From: Clostridium ganghwense
GTDB taxonomy: Bacteria > Bacillota > Clostridia > Clostridiales > Clostridiaceae
Direction: 5' to 3'
Assembly: GCF_026735165.1 (NCBI RefSeq)
Contig: NZ_JAPQES010000001.1
Coordinates: 248,001-312,000, forward strand
Length of the DNA: 64,000 bases
Part shown: one piece after another, positions 37,081-44,847 of the stretch
How the letters are laid out: every line of letters starts with the position of its first letter
How positions within the stretch are numbered: the first letter of the stretch is position 1
Position numbers and translations under genes: made by a program
Notes under the pieces: generated by a model
What the model saw: the letters and a program-made list of their open reading frames with translations, nothing else
Told to the model about the DNA's origin: nothing
Databases searched by the model: none

Positions 37081-37127
37081 AATAGTTAAGATGAGTTATT
37101 GTATACTATTAACTCATCTTAACTATT
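37081..37127 (-). terminator. Terminator of the ABC transporter operon
   Basis: AATAGTTAAGATGAGTTA / TAACTCATCTTAACTATT, an 18-bp perfect stem followed by TTTTTTATTTT on the minus strand, 28 bp past the ATPase stop. Confidence 0.92.
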
Positions 37128-37154
37128 TTCTCTTTGCTATTTTATAAAATAAAT

Positions 37155-38228
37155 TTATCTTTCATAAATTAAATGTGGTTTATCCTTATCTATATTAACT
37201 ATTACTTCTCCTGATAATATTTCCTTACCAGAATCAAAGCTATCTACAATCCATTCTTTCTTGTATTCATCTACTACTAAATATCTAACTTTTTCACCAA
37301 GGAACATAGAATGCTTAATTATGCCTTTTAAACTTATAGCTGTTCCTGATTTATTTTTCTTACTTAATTTTATAGATTCAGGTCTTATACTTATTACTGA
37401 TTTTTCATTAATTTTAATTGGTTCATCACTAATTACATTCAATATGCTTCCTTCATAATCTACCTGTACTTCTGAACCCGTTCTATCCTTCACAGATCCT
37501 TCTACAAAATTAGTAGTTCCAATAAAATCAGCTACAAATTTTGTCTTTGGTCTAAAATATATATCTGTTGGGCTGCCACATTGATGGATTAGTCCTTTAT
37601 TTATAACTACAATCATATCTGACATCGCAAGTGCTTCCTGCTGATCATGTGTAACATATATCATTGTAAGTCCTAATTTTTTCTGTATTAATCTAAGTTC
37701 AACTCTTACCTGTTCTCTAAGCTTAGCATCTAAGTTACTTAAAGGTTCATCTAAAAGGAGTACATCTGGATTCATAACTAATGCTCTTGCTATTGCCACC
37801 CTTTGCTGCTGACCACCAGACATTTGGTTTGGATATCTATCTTTTAAATTAGATAATTGCATAAGCTCTAGTACTTTTTCTACTCTTTCCTTAATAACCG
37901 CTTTATTTTCTTTTTGTATATTGAGTCCATAGGCTACATTATCAAAAACAGTCATATAAGGAAATAAGGCATACTCTTGAAAAACCATAGGAGTATTTCT
38001 CTTGTATGGAGGAAGATTTTCAACATTTTTACCATTTATAATTACTTCACCAAAATCTGGCTCATAAAATCCCGCTACTGTTCTTAAAAGCGTTGTTTTA
38101 CCACATCCACTAGGCCCTAAAAATGTTACAAAATCCCCTTTTTTCATTTTAAGATTTACATCGTCTATTACTTTATTACCAGCAAATACTTTATTTATAT
38201 TTTTCAATTCAACTAAAATATTATCCAT
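37155..38228 (-). CDS. ABC importer ATPase (Fe3+/phosphonate/polyamine type, with TOBE domain)
   Basis: 357 residues. Walker A GPSGCGKTTLL (about 38-48), Q-loop VFQEYALFPYMTV, signature MSGGQQQRVAIARALV, Walker B VLLLDEPLSNLDAKLREQ, H-loop VTHDQ, then a C-terminal TOBE region with SIRPESIKLS. Belongs to the PotA/FbpC/PhnT group. Third gene after binding protein and fused permease. GGAGG ribosome site. Confidence 0.92.
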   Translation of the reverse strand: MDNILVELKNINKVFAGNKVIDDVNLKMKKGDFVTFLGPSGCGKTTLLRTVAGFYEPDFGEVIINGKNVENLPPYKRNTPMVFQEYALFPYMTVFDNVAYGLNIQKENKAVIKERVEKVLELMQLSNLKDRYPNQMSGGQQQRVAIARALVMNPDVLLLDEPLSNLDAKLREQVRVELRLIQKKLGLTMIYVTHDQQEALAMSDMIVVINKGLIHQCGSPTDIYFRPKTKFVADFIGTTNFVEGSVKDRTGSEVQVDYEGSILNVISDEPIKINEKSVISIRPESIKLSKKNKSGTAISLKGIIKHSMFLGEKVRYLVVDEYKKEWIVDSFDSGKEILSGEVIVNIDKDKPHLIYER

Positions 38229-38242
38229 TAATAGTCCTCCTG

Positions 38243-39901
38243 TTATAATTCAAATATATTAATTTTGTTTCTAAAAATTAGTTTTACAATACCAAAAGTA
38301 ATTAAAATAGTTAAAACCATTCCTAATGCTGTTGCACTAGCCACTCCATAAAATCCGTGATCTGAAAGACTTAATATCTTTACAGAAGCCAACATCCACT
38401 GAGGAACTACAAGGAAAATAACAGTACTTAATGTATTCATAGATTTCATAAAACTATAAACAAAACTAGTTGAAAATGCATTTTTTAACATAGGCATAAC
38501 TACTTTTCTAAAAGTAACTACACTGTTTGCTCCTAAATTTGTAGAAGCCTCTTCTATAGATTTATCAATTTGTTTAAACGCTGAAATTGCATTTCTATAT
38601 CCTACTGGTAATTGTCTTAAACTCATACCTAAAACTACAATTGCTGCTGTACCTGTAAGAGGTAACGGTCCATCATTGAAAGCTAAAATTAAAGCTAATC
38701 CTATGAATGTTCCTGGTAAAGATACTGGAAGCATAGCTAGAAAATCCATAGCTCCTTTACCTGGAAATCTCTTTCTAGATACAACAAATGCTATAACAAG
38801 ACCTAAAATAGTTGTAATTATTGCTGTAGCCAATGCTAAAATCCAACTATTTTTAATAGCACTTGAATTTAAAATTCCTTCTTTTATGTTGTATAAAGTA
38901 AACGTGTTATTTACACCAAAGTTTTTTGTTACTGCATATCCGATAATTACAGCAAATATTAAAATTATTATTAAAGCCACAATAGAACATATAATAAACA
39001 AAATCCACTTAACCAAAGGTGATACAGCATCTCTTTTTAGTCCTGCTACTGGTTTTCCTGTAACAGTAACATAAGATTTTCTATCTAAATAATACTTTTG
39101 AATTAAAAAAACTATTAATGTAGGAATAACAAGCATTACACTTAAAATTGCAGCTACCCCCATATCCCAATTTCCTGTAACCTGCATATATGCTTCTGTT
39201 GCTAAAACTCTATAATTACCACCTACAAGCATTGGATTTCCAAAATCCGCAAAAGCATTTATTGCTACAAGTAAAAAAGCGCTTAATATTCCTGGTGTTG
39301 CAAGTTTTAAAGTTACTGTTCTAAATAAAGTAAAACCTCTAGCTCCCAAGTTTTGAGCAGCAAGTTCCAAATTTGGACTTATAGATTTCAAAACTCCAGA
39401 AATAGTCATATATGCTAAAGGGAAAAACGCTATAGTTTGAACTATCCAAAGTCCAACCCATCCATATAAATCCACCTTTAAATTTAATAAATGATACGTA
39501 ATAAATCCTCTTCTTCCAAATAACATAATAAAAGCAAGTCCTGTAATTACAGATGGTGCCATTATAGGAATTAACGCTATAATTCTAAAAAACTTCTTAC
39601 CTGGTATATCAGTATAATTCATTGCATATGCATATATAAACCCTATAACAATAGCTGATGTAGTAGCTAATAATGAAGAAAACATTGTATGAGCAAAATC
39701 AACCAAAAATTCTTTCTCTGTAAATACTCTTACCCACTCAGCTTTATTAGGTATTGATAATACTTTTAAAAAAGGATATAGAATAAATATAATAAACGTC
39801 AATGCTAAAATTAATAAAACGATAAGCAAAGCAGGCTCTTTAATTACATTTTTCAAATCAAATTTTAACCCTTTTTTTTCTTTTAATGATATTTCAGACA
39901 T
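38243..39901 (-). CDS. ABC importer permease, two fused membrane domains
   Basis: 552 residues with about twelve hydrophobic segments in two homologous halves. Each half has a permease EAA loop: ELAAQNLGARGFTLFRTVTLKLATPGILSA and EEASTNLGANSVVTFRKVVMPMLKNAFSTS. This fused form is typical of FbpB/SfuB-type and 2-aminoethylphosphonate-type importers. One polypeptide therefore supplies both transmembrane domains for the neighbouring ATPase. Confidence 0.92.
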   Translation of the reverse strand: MSEISLKEKKGLKFDLKNVIKEPALLIVLLILALTFIIFILYPFLKVLSIPNKAEWVRVFTEKEFLVDFAHTMFSSLLATTSAIVIGFIYAYAMNYTDIPGKKFFRIIALIPIMAPSVITGLAFIMLFGRRGFITYHLLNLKVDLYGWVGLWIVQTIAFFPLAYMTISGVLKSISPNLELAAQNLGARGFTLFRTVTLKLATPGILSAFLLVAINAFADFGNPMLVGGNYRVLATEAYMQVTGNWDMGVAAILSVMLVIPTLIVFLIQKYYLDRKSYVTVTGKPVAGLKRDAVSPLVKWILFIICSIVALIIILIFAVIIGYAVTKNFGVNNTFTLYNIKEGILNSSAIKNSWILALATAIITTILGLVIAFVVSRKRFPGKGAMDFLAMLPVSLPGTFIGLALILAFNDGPLPLTGTAAIVVLGMSLRQLPVGYRNAISAFKQIDKSIEEASTNLGANSVVTFRKVVMPMLKNAFSTSFVYSFMKSMNTLSTVIFLVVPQWMLASVKILSLSDHGFYGVASATALGMVLTILITFGIVKLIFRNKINIFEL

Positions 39902-39921
39902 CTTCTCATCTCCTAACTAAT

Positions 39922-39952
39922 TAATGCTATCAGGAAAAACCTGATAGCATTA
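39922..39952 (-). other. Intercistronic hairpin after the binding-protein gene
   Basis: TAATGCTATCAGG / CCTGATAGCATTA, a perfect 13-bp stem with a TTTTT loop, 5 bp past the binding-protein stop and just before the permease start. No T-run follows, so it probably stabilises the upstream message or terminates partially, giving more binding protein than permease. Confidence 0.75.
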
Positions 39953-39957
39953 AAATA

Positions 39958-41016
39958 TTATTTCAACTTACTCCATTTTCCCTGTAAATCTTTTTTATCT
40001 TTTCCTGATTTATTAAAATCAAATGCTTTGAAAATTGGTAATTCAGATAATTTTTGTCCACCTTCTGGTATCTTTACATCTGCTCTAGTTGAAATAGCCA
40101 TTGAGAAATCACCAAGTATGTCTCCTGCTTCTTTAGTTAAGCAATAGTCAACAAAAGCTTTTCCCGCTTCATCATTTGGTCCATTTTTAAGCTTTGAAAG
40201 TGAACAGATTGTCCAACCTGCCTCATTAGGAATTCTTGATGATATATTAAATCCTGATTTTTTTACTATTAACTGATCATCCATAAAGTTTAAACAAATA
40301 AGATATTCACCTGTTCCAACCTTTTGTGCTGGTGTAAATCCACTACCTGTAAATTGAGCTACATTATTTTTTAATTTTCCTAAGTATTCCATTGCCTTTT
40401 CTTCTCCTCTTGCTTGAACAAGTGAAGAAACTATTGTATAACCTGTTCCTGAAGTTTTTGGATCTGGCATAATAATTTCACCTTTAAACTCAGGCTTTAA
40501 TAAGTCCTCAAAAGTTTCTGGTCTTTTTAAACCTTTTGGCGCAAATTCTTTTTCCCATCTGTCTTCATTTATACCAATTGATAATGGCTCAACATATAAG
40601 CCTGTCCAATGACCATCTTTATCTCTATATTCTACTGGAATATCTTTTGCATTTTCAGAAACATATTTATCGTTTAGATCTTTTTGTTTCATTAATTCAT
40701 GAGCGTCAGCAGTTCCTCCAATTAATATATCAGCTTTAGGCGCATCTTTTTCTGCTACAATTCTTGTTATTGCTTCTCCTGTAGGCATTCTTATAAAAGA
40801 ATAATTACATCCTGTCTTTTCTTTAAAATCATCAAGTAGTGCCTTAGCTTCATCTTCATGAAAAGATACATAAACTACTAAATTCTTTCCTTTTAAATTT
40901 TGTGCATCACCTTTACCAGCAGAAGTTGGCGCTGCTTGTTTACTTCCACATCCCGCTAAAAGTGTCATTGTCATAAGTCCTGATAAAACCAAAGAACCTA
41001 TCTTTTTAAAATTCAT
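39958..41016 (-). CDS. ABC importer substrate-binding lipoprotein (Fe3+/phosphonate/phosphoglycerate family)
   Basis: 352 residues with a lipoprotein signal (MNFKKIGSLVLSGLMTMTLLAGCGSK, lipid Cys near 23). The mature part (LVVYVSFHEDEAKALLDDFKEKTGC, ADILIGGTADAH, MPDPKTSGTGYT) resembles FbpA, 2-aminoethylphosphonate and PgtC-type binding proteins. I saw no paired tyrosines as used by FbpA for iron. A two-component system and a membrane protein are encoded upstream, and a perfect cre-type palindrome lies 33 bp before the start. This favours an organic carbon, phosphonate or phosphoglycerate-like ligand over iron; substrate unresolved. Confidence 0.85.
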   Translation of the reverse strand: MNFKKIGSLVLSGLMTMTLLAGCGSKQAAPTSAGKGDAQNLKGKNLVVYVSFHEDEAKALLDDFKEKTGCNYSFIRMPTGEAITRIVAEKDAPKADILIGGTADAHELMKQKDLNDKYVSENAKDIPVEYRDKDGHWTGLYVEPLSIGINEDRWEKEFAPKGLKRPETFEDLLKPEFKGEIIMPDPKTSGTGYTIVSSLVQARGEEKAMEYLGKLKNNVAQFTGSGFTPAQKVGTGEYLICLNFMDDQLIVKKSGFNISSRIPNEAGWTICSLSKLKNGPNDEAGKAFVDYCLTKEAGDILGDFSMAISTRADVKIPEGGQKLSELPIFKAFDFNKSGKDKKDLQGKWSKLK

Positions 41017-41048
41017 TTGAATTCCTCCCTAAAAAAATTTATTACTCA

Positions 41049-41062
41049 TGATAACGTTATCA
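41049..41062. promoter_or_regulatory. Perfect catabolite-responsive element (cre) palindrome
   Basis: TGATAACGTTATCA is a 14-bp perfect palindrome fitting the CcpA consensus TGWNANCGNTNWCA at every fixed position. It sits 33 bp upstream of the binding-protein ATG, where CcpA-type binding would block transcription. Confidence 0.75.
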
Positions 41063-41078
41063 ACAAATACAAAGTAAC

Positions 41079-41894
41079 CTAATTACTGCTTATTGCTCTG
41101 CAAACATCTAAAATATGCCCTTTCATGTATATAGCTTTTATTACATCTCTTCCAAAATCTTGTACAACTATATATTCATTTTCATATACATCTATATTAA
41201 TGATATTGTATCCTTTGCCTATATCTACATAAATTTTTATATGATACTGTAACTTACCCTTATTTTTAATTGCTTCTTGCAATTCCTTTGTACTATGAAT
41301 TGGTGTGAATTTAGCAATCTTATTTTTTAACTTATTTTTATCCTTATCACCACATTTTTTAATAACTTCATTATTATTAACTACAACAACCTTATTTCTT
41401 CCATTGATTAATTCTGATAGATTTTGTGGTGAAAATAAAATTTCTTCTAAATAACTTCTTAGTTTATCAATGTACGGTTTAGAATAATAATCACCATAAC
41501 TGAAATTATTAATTCTTAGTTCATTTCCTAAAAAAAAGCTATCTTTTTTGCCATTTAAATATGATATATTTCCCTCTATTTCATTTGATTTATTCTCGTA
41601 AACACTTTCACTATAAATATCTACCTTTTGATTTTCTTGAATTATTTTTATAATATACCATATGTTTTGTATAATCTTACTATCACTTACAGTACCTTTT
41701 CCCCATATTTCACTATAAAATTCCAACTTTATGGGTACTAGATTTTCATTTCTTTCAATAACTTCTTCCCTATCATCAATTACAAATAAATGATTATAGC
41801 TCTTTTCATGATTTTCCAATACTAAAAATACAATAACCAATATAATACCTATGCATATAAGAGCTATACTATAATACTCTCTTTTTTTAATCAT
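41079..41894 (-). CDS. Single-pass membrane-anchored protein beside a two-component system
   Basis: 271 residues: an N-terminal membrane anchor (YYSIALICIGIILVIVFLVLE, about 7-27) and an extracytoplasmic domain with mixed alpha/beta character, no catalytic motif seen. It may belong to the DUF3919-type proteins, but I cannot confirm this. It lies 66 bp after the kinase gene and 62 bp before the binding-protein gene. It could be a sensor accessory for this importer; that is inference. Confidence 0.7.
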   Translation of the reverse strand: MIKKREYYSIALICIGIILVIVFLVLENHEKSYNHLFVIDDREEVIERNENLVPIKLEFYSEIWGKGTVSDSKIIQNIWYIIKIIQENQKVDIYSESVYENKSNEIEGNISYLNGKKDSFFLGNELRINNFSYGDYYSKPYIDKLRSYLEEILFSPQNLSELINGRNKVVVVNNNEVIKKCGDKDKNKLKNKIAKFTPIHSTKELQEAIKNKGKLQYHIKIYVDIGKGYNIINIDVYENEYIVVQDFGRDVIKAIYMKGHILDVCRAISSN

Positions 41895-41960
41895 ATCTTA
41901 CCCACCCTTATAATATCAAAAAAGTATACCACAATCTTCTCAATAATGTATCACATTGTA

Positions 41961-43373
41961 TCACAATTGTAACATTTTGAAAACCAATACAATTTCAGTT
42001 CCATCTTTTACCTTTATTAGTATATCTCCATCCTGTTTTCTCATTATTTCTTTACATATATGTAATCCTAACCCAACTCCCCCTAACTGCTTTTGTAATT
42101 TTCTGTTCACTGTAAAAAAGGGTTGAAAAACTTTTTCTAAATCTTTAAGTGGAATTCCCTTTCCATCATCTTTAATACTTATCAATAATTTATCTTTTTC
42201 ACTGTTCATATTTATAAAAATATTGTTACACTCTGCATATTTTATAGCATTATCTATAATATTTAACATAACCTGTTCTGTTTTATTACCATCTATAAAT
42301 AATTCATTATCATAAATCTTCTTGTGAACTTTAATATTATATTTATCTAATCTAAGCTGTAAAGTAGATAAACTTTCTTCAATAATCTTTTTTATATTTG
42401 TTTTTTGTTTATTTATCTTGAATTCATTTCTGCTTAATCTAGATACCTCCAAAAGCTCTTCTACAAGTAAAAGTAATCTCTTTCCTTCTTTTTTAATGTA
42501 ATAACTACACTTATCTAAATCCTCTGTTTTTCTTACTTTTGTAATTAAATCTGAATAACCCATAATTGAAGTAAGTGGCGTTTTAAATTCATGAGTTATA
42601 TTATCTAAAAATATCTTCTGCTTTTGTTTTTCATCTTTTAATTTAAATATATATTTACTAACATTTTGCGACATAGTATTAAAAGAAGAAGCTAGTTGAC
42701 TTATCTCATCCTCACTATCAACCTCAATAACTTTTGAAAATTCTCCATTGGCAACCTGTTCAGAAGCATTTTTAAGCTTTAGTACAGGACTAACAATCTT
42801 ATTAGCAAATATATTACTCAAAAAAATAGATATAATTATAGCCAGTGTTGAAACTAACCCCATTATACCCACAGTATTCCAAACAATTTTAAGTTCATTA
42901 TCTATAGAATAAATATATCTTATACAACCTAATGTTTTATTGTTAAAATATATCGGACTAGAAAAAAACACATATCTCTTTCCTTGAACCTTTTTAATAA
43001 TATAACCCTTTGTACCTGAAACAGCACTTTCTACATCTTTATCTTTATTAAAATATGGATACTCCTTAGAATCTCCAATAAGACCATCATTATTATAAAT
43101 CTGTACTCTAAGTTTGGAATAGTTGGATAAGTATGTAGCTATAAACTGACTCATGTTTTCTAAAACCATTTCTTCATTGGAATTTTCTCCCCTTTTTAAA
43201 TAATTCATGACATATGCTTGTCCATTGTAACTTTCCTGTTTGAGCATATTAATTGAACTATGAATTACCTTATCGTACAAACTATTCATAGTTACCAAAC
43301 CAATTAACAAAATAGCTGGAATTAAAACTACAATATTCATAATCATTATTTTCTTTTTTATACCTATCTGCAT
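41961..43373 (-). CDS. Membrane sensor histidine kinase
   Basis: 470 residues. TM1 at about 10-30, extracellular sensor of about 130 residues, TM2 near 170-190, HAMP, phospho-His in LDNITHEFKTPLTSIMGYSDL, and ATPase motifs NIIDNAIKYA, KDDGKGIP, GGVGLGLHICKEI. The start is 2 bp after the regulator stop, with GAGGTG inside the regulator gene, so translation is coupled. Likely senses the substrate of the ABC importer encoded downstream. Confidence 0.93.
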   Translation of the reverse strand: MQIGIKKKIMIMNIVVLIPAILLIGLVTMNSLYDKVIHSSINMLKQESYNGQAYVMNYLKRGENSNEEMVLENMSQFIATYLSNYSKLRVQIYNNDGLIGDSKEYPYFNKDKDVESAVSGTKGYIIKKVQGKRYVFFSSPIYFNNKTLGCIRYIYSIDNELKIVWNTVGIMGLVSTLAIIISIFLSNIFANKIVSPVLKLKNASEQVANGEFSKVIEVDSEDEISQLASSFNTMSQNVSKYIFKLKDEKQKQKIFLDNITHEFKTPLTSIMGYSDLITKVRKTEDLDKCSYYIKKEGKRLLLLVEELLEVSRLSRNEFKINKQKTNIKKIIEESLSTLQLRLDKYNIKVHKKIYDNELFIDGNKTEQVMLNIIDNAIKYAECNNIFINMNSEKDKLLISIKDDGKGIPLKDLEKVFQPFFTVNRKLQKQLGGVGLGLHICKEIMRKQDGDILIKVKDGTEIVLVFKMLQL

Positions 43374-43375
43374 AA

Positions 43376-44077
43376 CTACACCTCTAGCTTATAACCTACT
43401 CCATAAACAGTTTTTATAATCTTTCTATAAGTTTTTAATTTCTTGCGAATTCTCTCAATATGTATATCTACAGCTCTGCTGTTTCCTTGAAACTCATATC
43501 CCCAAATTTCTTTTAAAAGCTCCTCCCTTGAAAATACTTTGCCTTCATTAGTAACCATAAGTAATAAAGTTTCAAATTCTCTATAAGTAAATCCTATTTC
43601 ATTTGAATCAATAAATACTTTTCTCTCATCTTTTAAAATCTTTATAAATCCTTTTTTAACTATATTATTTTCTTTCACTTCATTATTTTCTTTTACTTCA
43701 CTACTGATTTTAACTTTGTTAATTCTTCTAAAAATTGTCCTAATTCGTAAAATTAATTCCCTACTATCAAAAGGCTTTGTTATATAATCATCTGCTCCTA
43801 ATTGAAGTCCTAAAAGCTTGTCATTTATCTGTTCTTTAGCAGTAAGCAATATAATTGGAGTTTGATTATCAATCTTTTGAAGCTCATTTATGACTTGAAA
43901 TCCATCAATATCAGGAAGCATGACATCTAAAATTACTATATCTGGATTAAAATTTTTGAACTTCTCAACTCCTTCATATCCTGAAGAACCTTTCTCTACT
44001 TCAAATCCTTCTAAAGTTAAATGCATAGTAATTAACTCTAATATACTTTCCTCATCATCTATCAGCAAAACCTTCAT
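43376..44077 (-). CDS. OmpR/PhoB-family response regulator
   Basis: 233 residues. Receiver Asp in IVILDVMLPDIDG, Thr in LLTAKEQ, Lys in TKPFD. The interdomain linker has a low-complexity repeat (KENNEVKENN). Winged-helix output domain ends AVDIHIERIRKKL...TVYGVGYKLEV. First gene of the two-component/ABC cluster. AAAGAGGTG ribosome site. A partial cre-like sequence (44103-44116, two mismatches) lies 26 bp upstream. Confidence 0.95.
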   Translation of the reverse strand: MKVLLIDDEESILELITMHLTLEGFEVEKGSSGYEGVEKFKNFNPDIVILDVMLPDIDGFQVINELQKIDNQTPIILLTAKEQINDKLLGLQLGADDYITKPFDSRELILRIRTIFRRINKVKISSEVKENNEVKENNIVKKGFIKILKDERKVFIDSNEIGFTYREFETLLLMVTNEGKVFSREELLKEIWGYEFQGNSRAVDIHIERIRKKLKTYRKIIKTVYGVGYKLEV

Positions 44078-44276
44078 ATTATCACCTCTTTAGTTTTCTA
44101 AATGAAATCGTTACGATAACATACTATCAGTAGTAATTTTACCCTTAAAAATTATATATTGCAATATTGTTCTACAGAATAAAATACAGGTTGTTTTTGT
44201 ATAAATAATCAATAATAGTTAATAATTAAATATGAAAAATAAACTTACAAAACATATAAATTAGGAGGATTTATAT

Positions 44277-44708
44277 ATGCAAAAATTAGATTTAATAAAT
44301 GAAACTCAATTAGGAGTAGCTAAAGCTAATGAAGAAATAAAAAGTATGCTAGAGGGTCAATTTAGAGGTGAAACTGGAGAGGTTGGTCTATACCTTGCTA
44401 TGGCAAGAGCAGCTCAAAATGAGGGTTATGGAGAAATTGGAGAAGTTCTTAAAAGAATAGCTCATGAAGAAGCAGAGCATGCAGCAAGATTCGCTGAGTT
44501 AACAGGTAAAATCTCTGGTTCAACAAAAGAAAATGTTGAAAATATGCTAAGAGGAGAAATTGGAGCTAATAAATCCAAAAAGAATATAGCCACAAAAGCT
44601 AAAGAACTAGGTCTAGATGAAGTTCATGATTTTGTAGATGAATCTTCAAGAGATGAAGCAAGACATGCAAAAATATTAAATGGTATCTTAGAGAGATATT
44701 TTAAATAA
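44277..44708 (+). CDS. Rubrerythrin-family diiron protein lacking the rubredoxin domain
   Basis: 143 residues, a ferritin-like four-helix bundle. Iron ligands are visible as Glu in FRGETGEVG, ExxH in HEEAEHAARF, Glu in MLRGEIG and ExxH in RDEARHAKIL. No CxxC rubredoxin tail. Such proteins reduce peroxide or protect anaerobes under oxidative stress, with an external electron donor. Single gene with strong GGAGG site and own terminator. Confidence 0.92.
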   Translation: MQKLDLINETQLGVAKANEEIKSMLEGQFRGETGEVGLYLAMARAAQNEGYGEIGEVLKRIAHEEAEHAARFAELTGKISGSTKENVENMLRGEIGANKSKKNIATKAKELGLDEVHDFVDESSRDEARHAKILNGILERYFK

Positions 44709-44724
44709 GATAATTATTCCACCC

Positions 44725-44760
44725 AAAAATACACTGAGTATTAGTTCCCAGTGTATTTTT
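44725..44760 (+). terminator. Terminator of the rubrerythrin gene
   Basis: AAAAATACACTG / CAGTGTATTTTT, perfect 12-bp stem, continuing into TT. Confidence 0.9.
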
Positions 44761-44847
44761 TAATTAGATCTAAATAAGACATCAATACAATTTACTCATT
44801 AAGAATTTTTATTTTTTATTATTCTTTCCTTATAAACTTCTTTAGTA

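Noticed and set aside
39958-41016. Calling the importer a ferric-iron transporter
   Set aside because: No paired iron-binding tyrosines were recognised and a cre-type palindrome lies upstream. The family is shared by several substrates, so the call was kept general.
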